From NCBI RefSeq assembly GCF_015278125.1, contig NZ_JADILO010000025.1, positions 27,623 to 91,622 on the forward strand: a DNA stretch of 64,000 bases, in the 5' to 3' direction. Of this stretch, positions 9,231-18,562 are shown piece after piece. Position numbers and translations under genes: made by a program. The notes below the pieces were generated by a model. That model was not told the origin of the DNA and made no database searches. It saw only the letters and a list, made by a program, of their open reading frames with translations. How positions within the stretch are numbered: position 1 is the first letter of the stretch; each line of letters begins with the position of its first letter. The stretch is from Vibrio fluminensis (GTDB taxonomy: Bacteria > Pseudomonadota > Gammaproteobacteria > Enterobacterales > Vibrionaceae).

Positions 9231-10346
9231 TTAAAGCTTTACAAGAGCGATATCTGCAATCCTGCGTCGCTCTTTGATTGGATGGGATGGACGTTGTGCT
9301 GCCACAATGGCTTGTTCAATAAGATGGTGGTCACCCGATTTACTGCACACTGGGTCTGCTCGATACATATCTCCGGTTAACATATAGGCTTGGCAACGGC
9401 ATCCTCCATGGTCAGTATTCTTTTCGTTGCAGTCACGACAAGGTTGCTTCATCCAACTATCTCCTCTGAAATGATTGAATGAAAAATCTTGATACCAGAT
9501 GTGCTCGATTGATTTTTCAATCACATTTGGGAATTTGAGAGGTAATATTTTCGCACTATGACAGGGCAATGCACTACCATCGGGTGTTACGGTTAAAAAG
9601 GTGCTACCCCAGCCGTTCATACAGGCTTTAGGGCGGTCCTCGTAGTAGTCGGGGGTGACGAAAATAAAATGAGGTTGTTTTGTCGTTTGTTGCGCTCGGA
9701 ACTGATTAACCATGGCCTCTGCGAGTTCGAGTTGCTTTTGACTGGGTAACAGGTGATCTCGATTGTCATAAGCCCAGCCATAGTATTGCGCGGTGGCGAG
9801 TTCGACATAGTCGGCATTCAGCTGGCAGCTGAGCTCTAATATTTGCGGAATTTGCGAAATATTTTGTTTTGATATCACAAAGTTGAGCACCATAGGGTAG
9901 CCAGCTGCTTTGACAAGTTCTGCCATCTTCTTTTTTTGCACAAAAGCGTTGCCACGCCCTGCGATAGCATCATTGAGCTCGGGGTCTGCGGCTTGAAAGC
10001 TAATTTGTATGTGGTCGAGTCCAGCTTGCTTTAGTTGATTGATTTTCTTCTCGGTTAACCCAATTCCTGAGGTGATTAAATTGGTATAGAAACCAAGAGC
10101 ACGGCCATGTTTTATAAGTAGGTCCAAATCTTTGCGCAGCAGTGGTTCGCCCCCTGAAAACCCGAGTTGAACAGAGCCGAGTGCTCTGGCTTGAGTTAGC
10201 ACTTGTTGCCATTGTTCAGTGGTTAATTCATTTTCTCTATGACCTAAATCAGTAGGGTTAGAGCAATAAGCGCAGTGAAGTGGGCATTCATAAGTCAGCT
10301 CGGCTAATAACCAAAACGGCGGGCCCACAGAGGCTTGTTCAACCAT
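9231..10346 (-). CDS. pqqE: PqqA peptide cyclase PqqE (radical SAM)
   Basis: The radical SAM enzyme that makes the carbon-carbon bond between the Glu and Tyr side chains of PqqA, the first committed step in PQQ synthesis. The SAM-cluster motif CPLHCAYC spans residues 21-28. A C-terminal SPASM domain (about 285-360) supplies auxiliary-cluster cysteines in [22 protein letters not shown] and DPVCSKS. The length of 371 residues is normal. I chose the ATG at 10346 because family members begin just before [11 protein letters not shown]; the frame is open to 10397, inside pqqD. It overlaps the pqqD end by eight bases, consistent with PqqD being its obligatory peptide chaperone. Confidence 0.95.
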   Translation of the reverse strand: MVEQASVGPPFWLLAELTYECPLHCAYCSNPTDLGHRENELTTEQWQQVLTQARALGSVQLGFSGGEPLLRKDLDLLIKHGRALGFYTNLITSGIGLTEKKINQLKQAGLDHIQISFQAADPELNDAIAGRGNAFVQKKKMAELVKAAGYPMVLNFVISKQNISQIPQILELSCQLNADYVELATAQYYGWAYDNRDHLLPSQKQLELAEAMVNQFRAQQTTKQPHFIFVTPDYYEDRPKACMNGWGSTFLTVTPDGSALPCHSAKILPLKFPNVIEKSIEHIWYQDFSFNHFRGDSWMKQPCRDCNEKNTDHGGCRCQAYMLTGDMYRADPVCSKSGDHHLIEQAIVAAQRPSHPIKERRRIADIALVKL

Positions 10347-10611
10347 AATGAATCCACCGTTTGTTCTCAGCATCGTCGAGAAACTCAATAATGTCACTTT
10401 GAATATCGCCTGCTTCAGGGAATTGCTCAGTTAATTGCTGGTGGATTTGTTCAATTGTGTTGTTGCCATCGATTTTAATTAATATTTCTGCTGCACTTTG
10501 GTTCAATTTGACCATTCCTTCGGGGTAGAGCAAAACATGACATTGCTGGGCGGGTTCAAACTGAAAACGAAAGAGTGAGTTTAGTCTTGGGATTTGGTGC
10601 AGTTTTTCCAT
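10339..10611 (-). CDS. pqqD: PqqA-binding chaperone PqqD
   Basis: A 90-residue winged-helix (RRE-type) protein that binds the PqqA precursor and presents it to PqqE. The family pattern is clear: an N-terminal [12 protein letters not shown] segment, [18 protein letters not shown] in the middle and an acidic helix near the C terminus. The gene ends within the start of pqqE (eight-base overlap) and begins at the last base of pqqC, so pqqC, pqqD and pqqE are tightly coupled. Confidence 0.94.
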   Translation of the reverse strand: MEKLHQIPRLNSLFRFQFEPAQQCHVLLYPEGMVKLNQSAAEILIKIDGNNTIEQIHQQLTEQFPEAGDIQSDIIEFLDDAENKRWIHYG

Positions 10612-11360
10612 TAATAAATCCCCTTATGACAAGTTGGTCTGTGGTCAAGATGTGAGTATGGTGGCTGCTCGTAGTGATAGGCGATGGTCATGGCATCGAG
10701 CATTGACCACAAAATATCGAGTTTAAATTGCAGGATGTTTAAAGCGTGCTCTTGTTGTTCTCGCGTCACGAAATGATCGAGGGTGATCGCTAAGCCGTGA
10801 TTTACATCTCGCCTCGCCTGAGATAAGCGCATTTGAAAATACTCTAGACCCTCTTGTTGGATCCAAGGGTAGTTGCTTGGCCAAGAATCGAGTCTACTTT
10901 GATGTATCTCAGGGGCAAACATTTCAGTTAGAGACGAACATGCAGCTTCTTGCCATGTTGCTCGGCGAGCGAAATTAACATAAGCATCAACGGCGAAGCG
11001 GACACCAGGCAGAATGTATCTCTCATCAAGCATATCCTGACGGTTTAAGCCGACGGCTTCCCCAAGCTTTAGCCACGCTTCAATCCCACCTAATGTGTCA
11101 TCATGAATAGAACCATCATGATCGAGAATACGTTGTATCCATTCTCGACGTATTTTGATGTCGCGGCAGTTAGCCAGTATTGCTGCATCTTTAACTGGGA
11201 TATTGATTTGGTAGTAGAAACGGTTAGCTACCCATCCACGGATTTGTTCAATGCTGCATTCGCCATTATGCATCATGACGTGAAATGGGTGATGAATATG
11301 GTAAAGCTGGCTCTTTTCTCGTAGTTTCTGTTCAAATTGCTGTTTTGTCCACGCTTGCAT
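10611..11360 (-). CDS. pqqC: Pyrroloquinoline-quinone synthase PqqC
   Basis: The cofactor-free oxidase that performs the last ring closure and eight-electron oxidation to give PQQ. At 249 residues it is the normal size. It is an all-helical TENA/heme-oxygenase-like fold with recognisable family segments: [11 protein letters not shown] near residue 20, the [23 protein letters not shown] block, [13 protein letters not shown], and [12 protein letters not shown] in the second half. The histidines and arginines that line the PQQ site are in these blocks. It lies nine bases after pqqB on the minus strand. Confidence 0.95.
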   Translation of the reverse strand: MQAWTKQQFEQKLREKSQLYHIHHPFHVMMHNGECSIEQIRGWVANRFYYQINIPVKDAAILANCRDIKIRREWIQRILDHDGSIHDDTLGGIEAWLKLGEAVGLNRQDMLDERYILPGVRFAVDAYVNFARRATWQEAACSSLTEMFAPEIHQSRLDSWPSNYPWIQQEGLEYFQMRLSQARRDVNHGLAITLDHFVTREQQEHALNILQFKLDILWSMLDAMTIAYHYEQPPYSHLDHRPTCHKGIY

Positions 11361-11369
11361 CCTAGCTCC

Positions 11370-12287
11370 TTAAATGGTGATTTCCATGCCATCTGTGGCG
11401 ATTTCTACACCGTTGTCGATAACAAATTGGTGAGCAGAAGAGTCTTCGTTAAGAATTGGATTGGTATTGTTGATATGAATGAGGATTTTTCTTCTTATTT
11501 CGAAATGATTAAGTAAGGCGACACTGCCATTTTCCCCATTAACTGGCATATGACCCATCTGGGATCCCAGTTTGTGGCCGAAGCCGTTTTTTATCATTTC
11601 ATCATCTAGCCATAATGTGCCGTCAATTAACGCGCACTCCGCTTTAGATAGCATCGACTCAACGAGTGGTGTCGATTCTACGATGCCTGGGGCATAGAAT
11701 AGATATTTTCCACTGGCATTATCAACAACCTTTAAGCCGATATTATTACCAGGTACCACATCATCTCTGTAAGGCGAATACGGTGGTGCATTGGACTCGA
11801 GATGCACAGGAAAGAAAGTCAGTCCGGTCGCCTGTTGAATGGTAAAACCGTGCTGATGATCTGTGCCGATAAGGTGGTGTTTTAGTCCGCCATGCCAGTG
11901 TTGCAACATCGGAAATAATGGAAAAGCGGTGGTGAGATCTTCATGTACAACATTGGTGCAGTAAACATCTAACGGTAACCCTTCTCGGAGTGTTAATAAC
12001 CCTGTTGTGTGGTCAACTTGGCTATCAGTTAATATTGCGGCCTTAATGTTGCTGCCACGCTGTTGGTTCAGCGGCCAAAGTTGAGGTGATTGGTTGATTT
12101 GTTGGCGGATATCGGGTGATGCGTTAATCAATACCCAATTATTGCCATCTGCACTAACTGCGATAGAAGATTGGGTTCTTGCTTGGGCGTTGATTGTTCC
12201 GTTTCGCACCCCTGAACAATTTTCACAATGACAGTTCCATTGTGGAAAGCCACCACCAGCAGCTGAGCCTAGGATAAGTATTCGCAT
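11370..12287 (-). CDS. pqqB: PQQ biosynthesis protein PqqB
   Basis: A 305-residue metallo-beta-lactamase-fold protein that acts in the middle of PQQ synthesis; hydroxylation of the Glu-Tyr intermediate has been proposed. The N terminus MRILILGSAAGGGFPQWNC, the following cysteines at CHCENC (structural zinc) and the metal-site segment DSQVDHTTGLL are typical of PqqB. Downstream, HHLIGTDHQHGF and GHMPVNGENGS complete the fold. A factor-independent terminator sits between it and pqqA, so expression probably depends on read-through from the pqqA promoter. Confidence 0.95.
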   Translation of the reverse strand: MRILILGSAAGGGFPQWNCHCENCSGVRNGTINAQARTQSSIAVSADGNNWVLINASPDIRQQINQSPQLWPLNQQRGSNIKAAILTDSQVDHTTGLLTLREGLPLDVYCTNVVHEDLTTAFPLFPMLQHWHGGLKHHLIGTDHQHGFTIQQATGLTFFPVHLESNAPPYSPYRDDVVPGNNIGLKVVDNASGKYLFYAPGIVESTPLVESMLSKAECALIDGTLWLDDEMIKNGFGHKLGSQMGHMPVNGENGSVALLNHFEIRRKILIHINNTNPILNEDSSAHQFVIDNGVEIATDGMEITI

Positions 12288-12321
12288 ATAAAAATCCGCG
12301 CTGAGTAATATAGAGACAAAA

Positions 12322-12349
12322 ATCCCCGCAATAAGGTTAGAGCGGGGAT
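12322..12349 (-). terminator. Attenuating terminator between pqqA and pqqB
   Basis: Read on the minus strand, ATCCCCGC and GCGGGGAT form a perfect eight-base GC-rich stem with a 12-base loop, followed by TTTTGTCTC. It starts eight bases after the pqqA stop and lies 35 bases before pqqB. This arrangement lets abundant pqqA mRNA be made while a minority of transcripts continue into pqqB-E. Confidence 0.75.
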
Positions 12350-12356
12350 GTAAACG

Positions 12357-12428
12357 CTATCGGTTACTAATGTATAAAGTAACTTCAAAGCCTAAGCGCA
12401 TATCTTCATATTTTGGTTTGGTCCACAT
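12357..12428 (-). CDS. pqqA: PQQ precursor peptide PqqA
   Basis: A 23-residue peptide found by reading the short gap between pqqB and the NosR-like gene. It starts [15 protein letters not shown] and keeps the essential E15-V-T-L-Y19 spacing; the E15 and Y19 side chains become the carbon and nitrogen skeleton of PQQ. The start is supported by an AAGGAGG ribosome-binding sequence about ten bases upstream. It heads the pqqB-C-D-E-M16-FIST-kinase gene series. This short gene is easily missed by automatic gene calling. Confidence 0.96.
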   Translation of the reverse strand: MWTKPKYEDMRLGFEVTLYISNR

Positions 12429-12500
12429 ATACCTTGCCTCCTTGGTTGTTATATGAATTCCTAACGTTGTCTGCATATCCTCAACTTAAAGGTAAGTTTA

Positions 12501-12523
12501 TTTGGGATATACGTTTTGGGATA
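12501..12523 (-). promoter_or_regulatory. Tandem nine-base repeats upstream of pqqA
   Basis: TTTGGGATA occurs at 12501-12509 and again at 12515-12523 (plus strand), so the copies are 14 bases apart and 73-95 bases upstream of the pqqA ATG. They are a candidate site for a regulator or a duplicated promoter element. The 16-base element of the dehydrogenase genes is not recognisable here. Confidence 0.35.
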
Positions 12524-12590
12524 ACACCCATTCAAATATAAAGTCTTGTGAGTGAGAACAGTATTGTACTTTGGAAGGAGAAAAGGAGGA

Positions 12591-14747
12591 TTAAGGTTCT
12601 ACGACTTCAACTACTTGAGTGGTATTACGGTTATTTCTAGTTTGATTTTTACGTCCGTATTTGTTTACTACACATACGCTCGGATCTTTGATGGTCACTA
12701 AGCACTCCATACATTGAACACATTCAGAGTAATTGATGCTACCGTCAAGGTTAATGGCATCAATACCACATTTCTTGCTGCGGCATAGATGGCATGGTGA
12801 GCCGCATTCTTTTCGGCGCTCTAACCATTTAAACAGAGGGTAACGGCCTAAAATGGCAAGACCTGCACCAAGAGGGCATAGATAACGACAATAAAATTTA
12901 TGAATTTTTAGTCCTAAAAAAAGTAGCCCCAGTGCATAGAGCGTAAATGGCCAGTAACGGATAAAGTTTAAGGTAATGCTGGTTTTAAAAGGTTCTACTT
13001 CAGACAATTGCTCAGCGACGGTGAGTGAATAGAATGAGGTGATAATCAGTGCGAACAATAAAGCATATTTGATCAACCGAGCGTAACGGTGAGTATCATG
13101 CTTAACACGCCACTGCTTGAGCTTGAGCTTGGTCGCCAACAGTGCCATGAGTTCTTGTAAAGCTCCGAATGGGCATAGCCAACCACAAAATAGGCCTCTT
13201 CCCCAGAGAAAAAGCGTGCTAAAGACAAAACACCATAAGAGGAAAATAATCGGATCTAACAGAAATACTTCGATCTGAAAGCCGTTGTAAAGTGAATGAA
13301 GTAAGGTGTATATGTTTACTACCGATAGTTGCCCTTGGCTATAAAATCCGACAAAACCGAGCGTAAATATTAGGGCTAAGAGCCTAACTTGATGCATGAG
13401 ACTACTGTGTTTCGCAAGGCGCCTCTGATTGACAAAAAGAGCGCTGATAAAGAGTAAGTACAGTGATAGTAGCGCAATCTCTAATACTCGGTTTTGCCAA
13501 ATGGTCACCCACAATGGCGTGTTTTTGGTGGCTTGAGGCAGTACCTGTTCGACGAAAAATTCCGGAGGAAACTTGATTTGTTGAGTGAAAGGATATTGTT
13601 TTTGGTTTAAATAGTTTTGTTCATATATTAAGGAGAGGGATAGCTCGAAATCACGTTGCAGTTCGAATCCTGATTGTGACTTAATACGAAATACATTTAG
13701 ATCGCTGTGCACTGGTATCTCAGTGGCAAAACTTGGCTCGCTAAAGCTATAGAAATCGATATCGCGAAGCTCAACAGGCAATTGGTCTTGAGTGGCGCTT
13801 AAACGCTCTGAAAGTGTTTGTGGGATAAATTCCTCACTAATATATGAATACTGACCTCGGTTTATAAACATTACCGCATGCTCACCCTGTTGGAGGTTAT
13901 CTTGAAGACGCTTGAATTCAGCTTCTCCCAGTAAGTTTTTACCCACGATCGGTATATCTAGAAACGCAATGTAGAGATCAATCAATGGAGTATTGAGTGA
14001 ATACTGCTGTTGGATATGGTGGAGAACATCAGTAGGCAATGTCGCGATTTGGTTAGGCGTTGTTTGCCAATGAATCAAGTAGCCGCGATCAAGTAGTTGT
14101 TGGAAGTCGAGAGACTCGAAATAGCTATCATCAATAGTAAATGGTGTGGATTTTGTGAATCCTTGCAACTTGTTCCGCGCTACTTTCAAAGCAGAAGCAA
14201 TAATGGTGTCGTGGATGACTAGAATGGATACTGTAGCTCTGCTCACACCATTAAAATAGGTAGCCGCATTGAGGGCCTTATCGTCAGCGCCGATAATGTA
14301 TTGTTCTTTCACTGAGTGATGTTGATATTGCTGCACGAAGTCCATCATTGGCTTTTCACCTAAGCCATGGAGAAATATCGGTTCGTGATGACTGAGTACT
14401 TTTAGCCCAGAGAAATGACCTTGAGTATCCAAACCAATCAGTAGATTGATTGAATCGCCGGAAAAACCGACGAAGTCTGTAAGATCATCCGTTTGAAATA
14501 CATAACCTAGTAGTTCGCTAAGTTGAAATACTGGAATTACTGGCAGGTCAGTTTCAGCAGGAGCGATACGTGTAGCACTTGGGAACAGTTCAATGATTTC
14601 CGGAGGAATTTCGGTAATATCGCTGTCTGCAACTGCGATTGAGCAGGGTAATAGCCAAAAAATCAGACTAAGAAGTGACGTAAGCACAGACCTTATTTTA
14701 AGAAGAGATAAAGGCAAGTAAGTACTTGTGAGAATTAGAGTAAACAT
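12591..14747 (-). CDS. NosR-like FMN-binding polyferredoxin membrane protein
   Basis: A 718-residue membrane redox protein. After a signal-like N terminus comes a periplasmic FMN-binding domain (about 45-190), where GVSRATVS has the Thr to which FMN is usually joined covalently in RnfG/NosR proteins. A second extracytoplasmic region follows, then several membrane helices (about 420-640) with two CxxxCP motifs (CGWLCP and CRYLCP). The C-terminal cysteine-rich region holds CGSPCHLCRSKKC and CVQCMEC for [4Fe-4S] clusters. This is the NosR/NirI plan. NosR itself serves nitrous oxide reductase, but no nos genes are present. Here it is flanked by exaC and pqqA, so a role in electron flow around PQQ metabolism is an inference. 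Confidence 0.85.
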   Translation of the reverse strand: MFTLILTSTYLPLSLLKIRSVLTSLLSLIFWLLPCSIAVADSDITEIPPEIIELFPSATRIAPAETDLPVIPVFQLSELLGYVFQTDDLTDFVGFSGDSINLLIGLDTQGHFSGLKVLSHHEPIFLHGLGEKPMMDFVQQYQHHSVKEQYIIGADDKALNAATYFNGVSRATVSILVIHDTIIASALKVARNKLQGFTKSTPFTIDDSYFESLDFQQLLDRGYLIHWQTTPNQIATLPTDVLHHIQQQYSLNTPLIDLYIAFLDIPIVGKNLLGEAEFKRLQDNLQQGEHAVMFINRGQYSYISEEFIPQTLSERLSATQDQLPVELRDIDFYSFSEPSFATEIPVHSDLNVFRIKSQSGFELQRDFELSLSLIYEQNYLNQKQYPFTQQIKFPPEFFVEQVLPQATKNTPLWVTIWQNRVLEIALLSLYLLFISALFVNQRRLAKHSSLMHQVRLLALIFTLGFVGFYSQGQLSVVNIYTLLHSLYNGFQIEVFLLDPIIFLLWCFVFSTLFLWGRGLFCGWLCPFGALQELMALLATKLKLKQWRVKHDTHRYARLIKYALLFALIITSFYSLTVAEQLSEVEPFKTSITLNFIRYWPFTLYALGLLFLGLKIHKFYCRYLCPLGAGLAILGRYPLFKWLERRKECGSPCHLCRSKKCGIDAINLDGSINYSECVQCMECLVTIKDPSVCVVNKYGRKNQTRNNRNTTQVVEVVEP

Positions 14748-14756
14748 AGAAGATTA

Positions 14757-14780
14757 ATCCGAGCCTATGAAGGCTCGGAT
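14757..14780 (-). terminator. Hairpin after exaC
   Basis: ATCCGAGCCT and AGGCTCGGAT form a perfect ten-base stem with a four-base loop in the 44-base gap between exaC and the NosR-like gene. On the minus strand the tail is TAATCTTC, only weakly U-rich. It may be a partial terminator that lowers expression of the NosR-like gene relative to exaC. Confidence 0.55.
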
Positions 14781-14791
14781 ACGTTTAGCGT

Positions 14792-16312
14792 TTAGAAGAA
14801 GCCAAGCGGACTAGTGCTGTAGCTTACCAATAGGTTTTTAGTTTGCTGGTAGTGATTGAGCATCATTTTATGCGTTTCACGACCAATACCTGACTTCTTA
14901 TAACCACCAAATGCGGCGTGCGCAGGATATAGATGGTAGCAGTTAGTCCAAATACGACCCGCTTGAATGCCTCGTCCCATTCGATAAGCTCGATTGGTGT
15001 CGCGAGTCCAAACTCCGGCGCCAAGACCGTATGCCGAATCATTGGCAATGGCTAAAGCTTCTGCTTCATCTTTAAAGGTAGTCACTGCGATAACTGGACC
15101 AAAAATTTCTTCTTGGAAGATGCGCATTGAGTTATCGCCTTGAAGGATTGTTGGCTGAATATAGAAACCATTGTTTAGTGCATCACCTAGGTTCTCTTCG
15201 CTACCACCGCTAAGCACTTTTGCACCTTCTTCACGGCCTATATCTAGGTAACTCATGATCTTATCGAACTGTTCTTGTGAGGCTTGCGCACCCACCATAG
15301 TTGTAGTGTCTAGCGGGTTTCCTCTTACGATATCTTTGGTTTTTTGTAGTACTTTTTGCATAAACTCATCAAAGATATCTTCTTGAATCAGAGCGCGTGA
15401 AGGGCACGTACAAACCTCGCCTTGGTTAAAGAAGCCCAAAACAAAACCTTCGGCACACTTATCTAGATAATCATCTTCGTGTTGAGTGACGTCATTGAAG
15501 TAAATGTTTGGTGACTTACCGCCAAGTTCTACAGTTGAAGGAATCATATTCTCAGCGGCACATTTCATTATGTGGCTACCGACAGCCGTTGAACCGGTGA
15601 AAGCAATTTTAGCGATGCGAGTGCTGGTTGCCAATGCTTCGCCAGCTTCTCTACCAAAACCGTTTACTACGTTAAGTACGCCTGGTGGAAGTAGGTCTTC
15701 AATTAGCTCAACCAGTAGTAGAATACTTGAAGGCGTTTGCTCGGCAGGTTTTAAAACAATGCAGTTACCAGCAGCAAGGGCTGGTGCGAGTTTCCAAGCC
15801 GCCATAAGCAGTGGGAAGTTCCATGGGATAATTTGACCGACAACACCTAGCGGCTCATGAATATGATAGGCGACAGTTCCGTTGTCAATTTCAGACAAAC
15901 TCCCTTCTTGTGCTCGAATACATCCAGCAAAATAGCGGAAATGGTCTGAACTTAGAGGAATGTCAGCGGCAAGGGTTTCACGTACTGGTTTGCCATTTTC
16001 CCACGTTTCAGCAACCGCCAGTGCTTCAAGATTTTGATCGATACGATCGGCAATCTTTAACAGAATGTTTGAACGCTCTTGAACCGATGTTGCACCCCAT
16101 GCATCTTTAGCGGCATGAGCAGCATCTAATGCTAGCTCGATATCCTGCGCACAAGAACGTGGTATGCGACAAAACTCTTCACCTGTTACTGGTGAGGTGT
16201 TGCTAAAGTACTCACCTTTAACCGGTGCTACCCATTTGCCACCAATGAAGTTTTCATACTGCGCTTTAAAAGAAACGACAGAACCGTCGCTACCAGGATA
16301 TGCATAGATCAT
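14792..16312 (-). CDS. exaC: NAD-dependent aldehyde dehydrogenase ExaC
   Basis: A 506-residue aldehyde dehydrogenase that oxidises the acetaldehyde (or other aldehyde) released by the PQQ enzyme to the acid. Visible landmarks are the NAD-binding [14 protein letters not shown] block, the general-base Glu in VELGGKSPN, and the catalytic Cys in GEVCTCPSR (C301). The C terminus with [17 protein letters not shown] is typical of the ExaC/AldA group. It lies downstream of the dehydrogenase gene on the same strand but behind that gene's terminator, and it has its own upstream copy of the putative regulon element at 16454-16469, so it is probably a separately started transcript of the same regulon. 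Confidence 0.93.
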   Translation of the reverse strand: MIYAYPGSDGSVVSFKAQYENFIGGKWVAPVKGEYFSNTSPVTGEEFCRIPRSCAQDIELALDAAHAAKDAWGATSVQERSNILLKIADRIDQNLEALAVAETWENGKPVRETLAADIPLSSDHFRYFAGCIRAQEGSLSEIDNGTVAYHIHEPLGVVGQIIPWNFPLLMAAWKLAPALAAGNCIVLKPAEQTPSSILLLVELIEDLLPPGVLNVVNGFGREAGEALATSTRIAKIAFTGSTAVGSHIMKCAAENMIPSTVELGGKSPNIYFNDVTQHEDDYLDKCAEGFVLGFFNQGEVCTCPSRALIQEDIFDEFMQKVLQKTKDIVRGNPLDTTTMVGAQASQEQFDKIMSYLDIGREEGAKVLSGGSEENLGDALNNGFYIQPTILQGDNSMRIFQEEIFGPVIAVTTFKDEAEALAIANDSAYGLGAGVWTRDTNRAYRMGRGIQAGRIWTNCYHLYPAHAAFGGYKKSGIGRETHKMMLNHYQQTKNLLVSYSTSPLGFF

Positions 16313-16453
16313 ATGTCACCTCGAAGTAAGACCCGTAGAGTTTTATTTCTTCCATGGTCTGGTTAATTTTTGCTTTGATAAGCCAAAGCACCTTGATGAA
16401 TTCATATTAGTACTGAGTAGTCAGAGTAAACATGCTCCCTTGGCACAAAAAAA

Positions 16454-16469
16454 CTCATACTTTAGAAGG
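16454..16469 (-). promoter_or_regulatory. Alcohol-regulon element upstream of exaC
   Basis: On the minus strand this reads CCTTCTAAAGTATGAG, matching the cytochrome-gene copy at 14 of 16 bases. It is 142-157 bases upstream of the exaC start. The second half-element found downstream of the other two copies is not clear here. Confidence 0.5.
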
Positions 16470-16513
16470 GTAAACGAGTGGGTTTCTTCGAGGCGAGTCT
16501 GCCTACAAATGGC

Positions 16514-16539
16514 AAAGGACTGCAATAATGCAGCCCTTT
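16514..16539 (-). terminator. Terminator after the PQQ alcohol dehydrogenase gene
   Basis: An 11-base stem with one G-U pair and a four-base loop lies 22 bases after the dehydrogenase stop. On the minus strand the stem ends in CCTTT followed by GCC. The T run is short, but the position and stability fit a factor-independent terminator. Confidence 0.6.
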
Positions 16540-16560
16540 CTAGTTAGACAATATATTGGC

Positions 16561-18327
16561 TTAGCTCTTAGGCAATTTAAACGTCCACACCATACCACCT
16601 TGGTTAAAGTGTTTGACGCGTTTGGCTACTTCGCCACCCCATAGTGGTACTGCGCCACCCCAACCGGAAAGTACCGAAATATATTGTTCGCCATCCATTT
16701 CCCACGTGACAGGGGATCCGACAATGCCAGAACCGGTATTGAACTTATATTTTACTTCGCCTGTTTTGGCATCAAATGCCAAGAGATAACCTTCAGGGTT
16801 GCCCATAAAGACAAGGTTACCAGCTGTTGCGAGTACGCCCCCCCAGAGTGGGGCGAAGTTCTTGTAACTCCAAACTTCTTTACCTGACTTAGGATCAATC
16901 GCACGTAAAACGCCAATATAGTCATCGTTTATTGCTTTGATAGTAAAGCCAGCACCGATATAAGCGGCCCCTTTTTTGTAAGTTACAGGCTCATTCCAAA
17001 CATCCATTTCCCATTCGTTTGTGGGAACATAAAACAGTTCAGTATCTTTGCTGTACGCCATTGGCATCCAGTTTTTTCCGCCTAAGAAAGAGGGGGCAGT
17101 AACCACTGCTTTACCTTTTTTACCATCTTCTGAATCTATGGGGTTACCGGGACGGTTTTCTTCGACAAATACAGGACGACCGTTATCATCTAACCCTGAT
17201 GCCCAGGTAATTTTATCTGCGAAGGGGAACCCACGGATAAAATCGCCGTTTTCCCTATTTAGAACATAGAAGAATCCATTTCGATCGGCAGTAGCGGCTG
17301 CTTTTACTGTTTTACCTTGGTCGCTATAGTTGAATGAGATCAACTCATTAACGCCGTCATAATCCCAGCCATCATTTGGAGTGGTTTGGAAATGCCATTC
17401 GATTTTGCCGGTATCAGGGTCGATACCTAAACGTGAGGAAGAAAAGTAGTTATCACCAGGTCTCAAATGCGAGTTCCATGGCGCAGGGTTACCGGTACCA
17501 AAGAAGAGTAAGTCGACATCGGGATCGTAAGTTCCCCCTAGCCAAGGTGCGGCTCCACCAGATTTCCATAAATCGCCGGGCCAAGTTTGTCCTGCTTTGC
17601 CTCCAGATATGCCATTCTCAGTTTTTTTACCATCTTTCCAGATGTAACCCATATGGCCTTCAACAGTAGGACGCTCCCAGACTAATGCGCCGTTTGTCGC
17701 ATCATAAGCGGTGACTTTACCGACAATACCAAACTCACCGCCAGAAATACCGGTGATAACTTTGCCTTTTACAACGATTGGGGCGGCGGTTATAGAGTAA
17801 CCCGCTTTATAATCGCCCACCTTTTTCTTCCAAACGGTTTTACCCGTGTCCTTGTTCAGAGCAACTAACTTAGCATCAAGAGTGCCGAAGATAACTAAAT
17901 CACCATACAAAGCGGCACCACGGTTAATGACATCACAGCAAGGCATTATCCCGTCAGGAAGACGCGCGTCATACTGCCAAATTTCTTCGCCAGTTCGAGC
18001 ATTGATTGCATACATACGCGAGTAAGAGCCGGTTATGTACATCACGCCATCTTTGATTAGTGGCTGAGATTCCTGACCACGTTGTTTCTCGCCACCGAGA
18101 GAGAATGCCCAAACTGGGCGCATTTCTTCAACTGTGTCGGGATTGATCTTACTTAAAGGACTGTAACGTTGTCCTTTGAGACCTAAACCATATGAGACAA
18201 CATCATCAGTTGTCATTTGATCATCCATAATATCTTTGTCAGTAACATTGGCATACGCAGTTGCGCTAAACGCCATAGTAATACAAAGACCTAATGATAA
18301 TTTTTTACTTTTGTAGGCTGTTATCAT
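16561..18327 (-). CDS. PQQ-dependent alcohol dehydrogenase, lanthanide-type signature
   Basis: A 588-residue periplasmic quinoprotein that oxidises ethanol and related alcohols and passes electrons to a cytochrome c. A signal peptide (about 1-26, ending ATAYA) precedes an eight-bladed propeller with repeated tryptophan-docking segments. The vicinal disulfide that packs on PQQ is C130-C131. The catalytic Asp is D322 in WDYDGVNE, and D324, two residues on, is the extra acidic ligand seen in lanthanide enzymes (XoxF, PedH, ExaF); calcium enzymes usually carry Ala or Ser there. [14 protein letters not shown] supplies the metal-binding Asn. It lies downstream of the cytochrome and binding-protein genes, with its own regulatory region. 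It is an ExaA/PedH family member; metal preference is inferred from one residue. Confidence 0.93.
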   Translation of the reverse strand: MITAYKSKKLSLGLCITMAFSATAYANVTDKDIMDDQMTTDDVVSYGLGLKGQRYSPLSKINPDTVEEMRPVWAFSLGGEKQRGQESQPLIKDGVMYITGSYSRMYAINARTGEEIWQYDARLPDGIMPCCDVINRGAALYGDLVIFGTLDAKLVALNKDTGKTVWKKKVGDYKAGYSITAAPIVVKGKVITGISGGEFGIVGKVTAYDATNGALVWERPTVEGHMGYIWKDGKKTENGISGGKAGQTWPGDLWKSGGAAPWLGGTYDPDVDLLFFGTGNPAPWNSHLRPGDNYFSSSRLGIDPDTGKIEWHFQTTPNDGWDYDGVNELISFNYSDQGKTVKAAATADRNGFFYVLNRENGDFIRGFPFADKITWASGLDDNGRPVFVEENRPGNPIDSEDGKKGKAVVTAPSFLGGKNWMPMAYSKDTELFYVPTNEWEMDVWNEPVTYKKGAAYIGAGFTIKAINDDYIGVLRAIDPKSGKEVWSYKNFAPLWGGVLATAGNLVFMGNPEGYLLAFDAKTGEVKYKFNTGSGIVGSPVTWEMDGEQYISVLSGWGGAVPLWGGEVAKRVKHFNQGGMVWTFKLPKS

Positions 18328-18371
18328 TGTTCTTCCTCGAGGGATATTATTTACAATTTGTTAGCAGGGTA

Positions 18372-18417
18372 GGTGCCTAAGCAGTACTGGTTAGGGAGGT
18401 TGGACTGCTTAGACACC
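18372..18417 (-). promoter_or_regulatory. Thirteen-base inverted repeat in the dehydrogenase leader
   Basis: GGTGCCTAAGCAG (18372-18384) and CTGCTTAGACACC (18405-18417) pair at 12 of 13 positions across a 20-base spacer. The repeat lies 45-90 bases upstream of the dehydrogenase ATG. If transcribed it would form a stable leader stem; as DNA it could be a dimeric or looped operator. No T run follows it on the minus strand, so it is not a plain terminator. Confidence 0.5.
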
Positions 18418-18501
18418 AAAACCTGAGTGAGAAGGGAGCGTTTCCAGTGTATTGTCTTCTTTATCAGGATAAGACAAGCGTATGGTCATTCTCGACTCTC
18501 G

Positions 18502-18543
18502 CCAATTACACTCCAGTAGCGTTTGCACTCATCCCTTAGTAGG
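18502..18543 (-). promoter_or_regulatory. Alcohol-regulon composite element upstream of the dehydrogenase gene
   Basis: On the minus strand CCTACTAAGGGATGAG (18528-18543) is followed after exactly 15 bases by AGTGTAATTGG (18502-18512). The cytochrome gene has the same two words with the same 15-base spacing. The site lies between the binding-protein stop and the dehydrogenase start, which suggests a separate promoter for the dehydrogenase. Confidence 0.6.
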
Positions 18544-18562
18544 ATTTTGTTCATAATGCGGC

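Noticed and set aside
12429..12590. A copy of the 16-base regulon element before pqqA
   Set aside because: The closest sequence needs gaps to align with the consensus, so it is not reported as a site.
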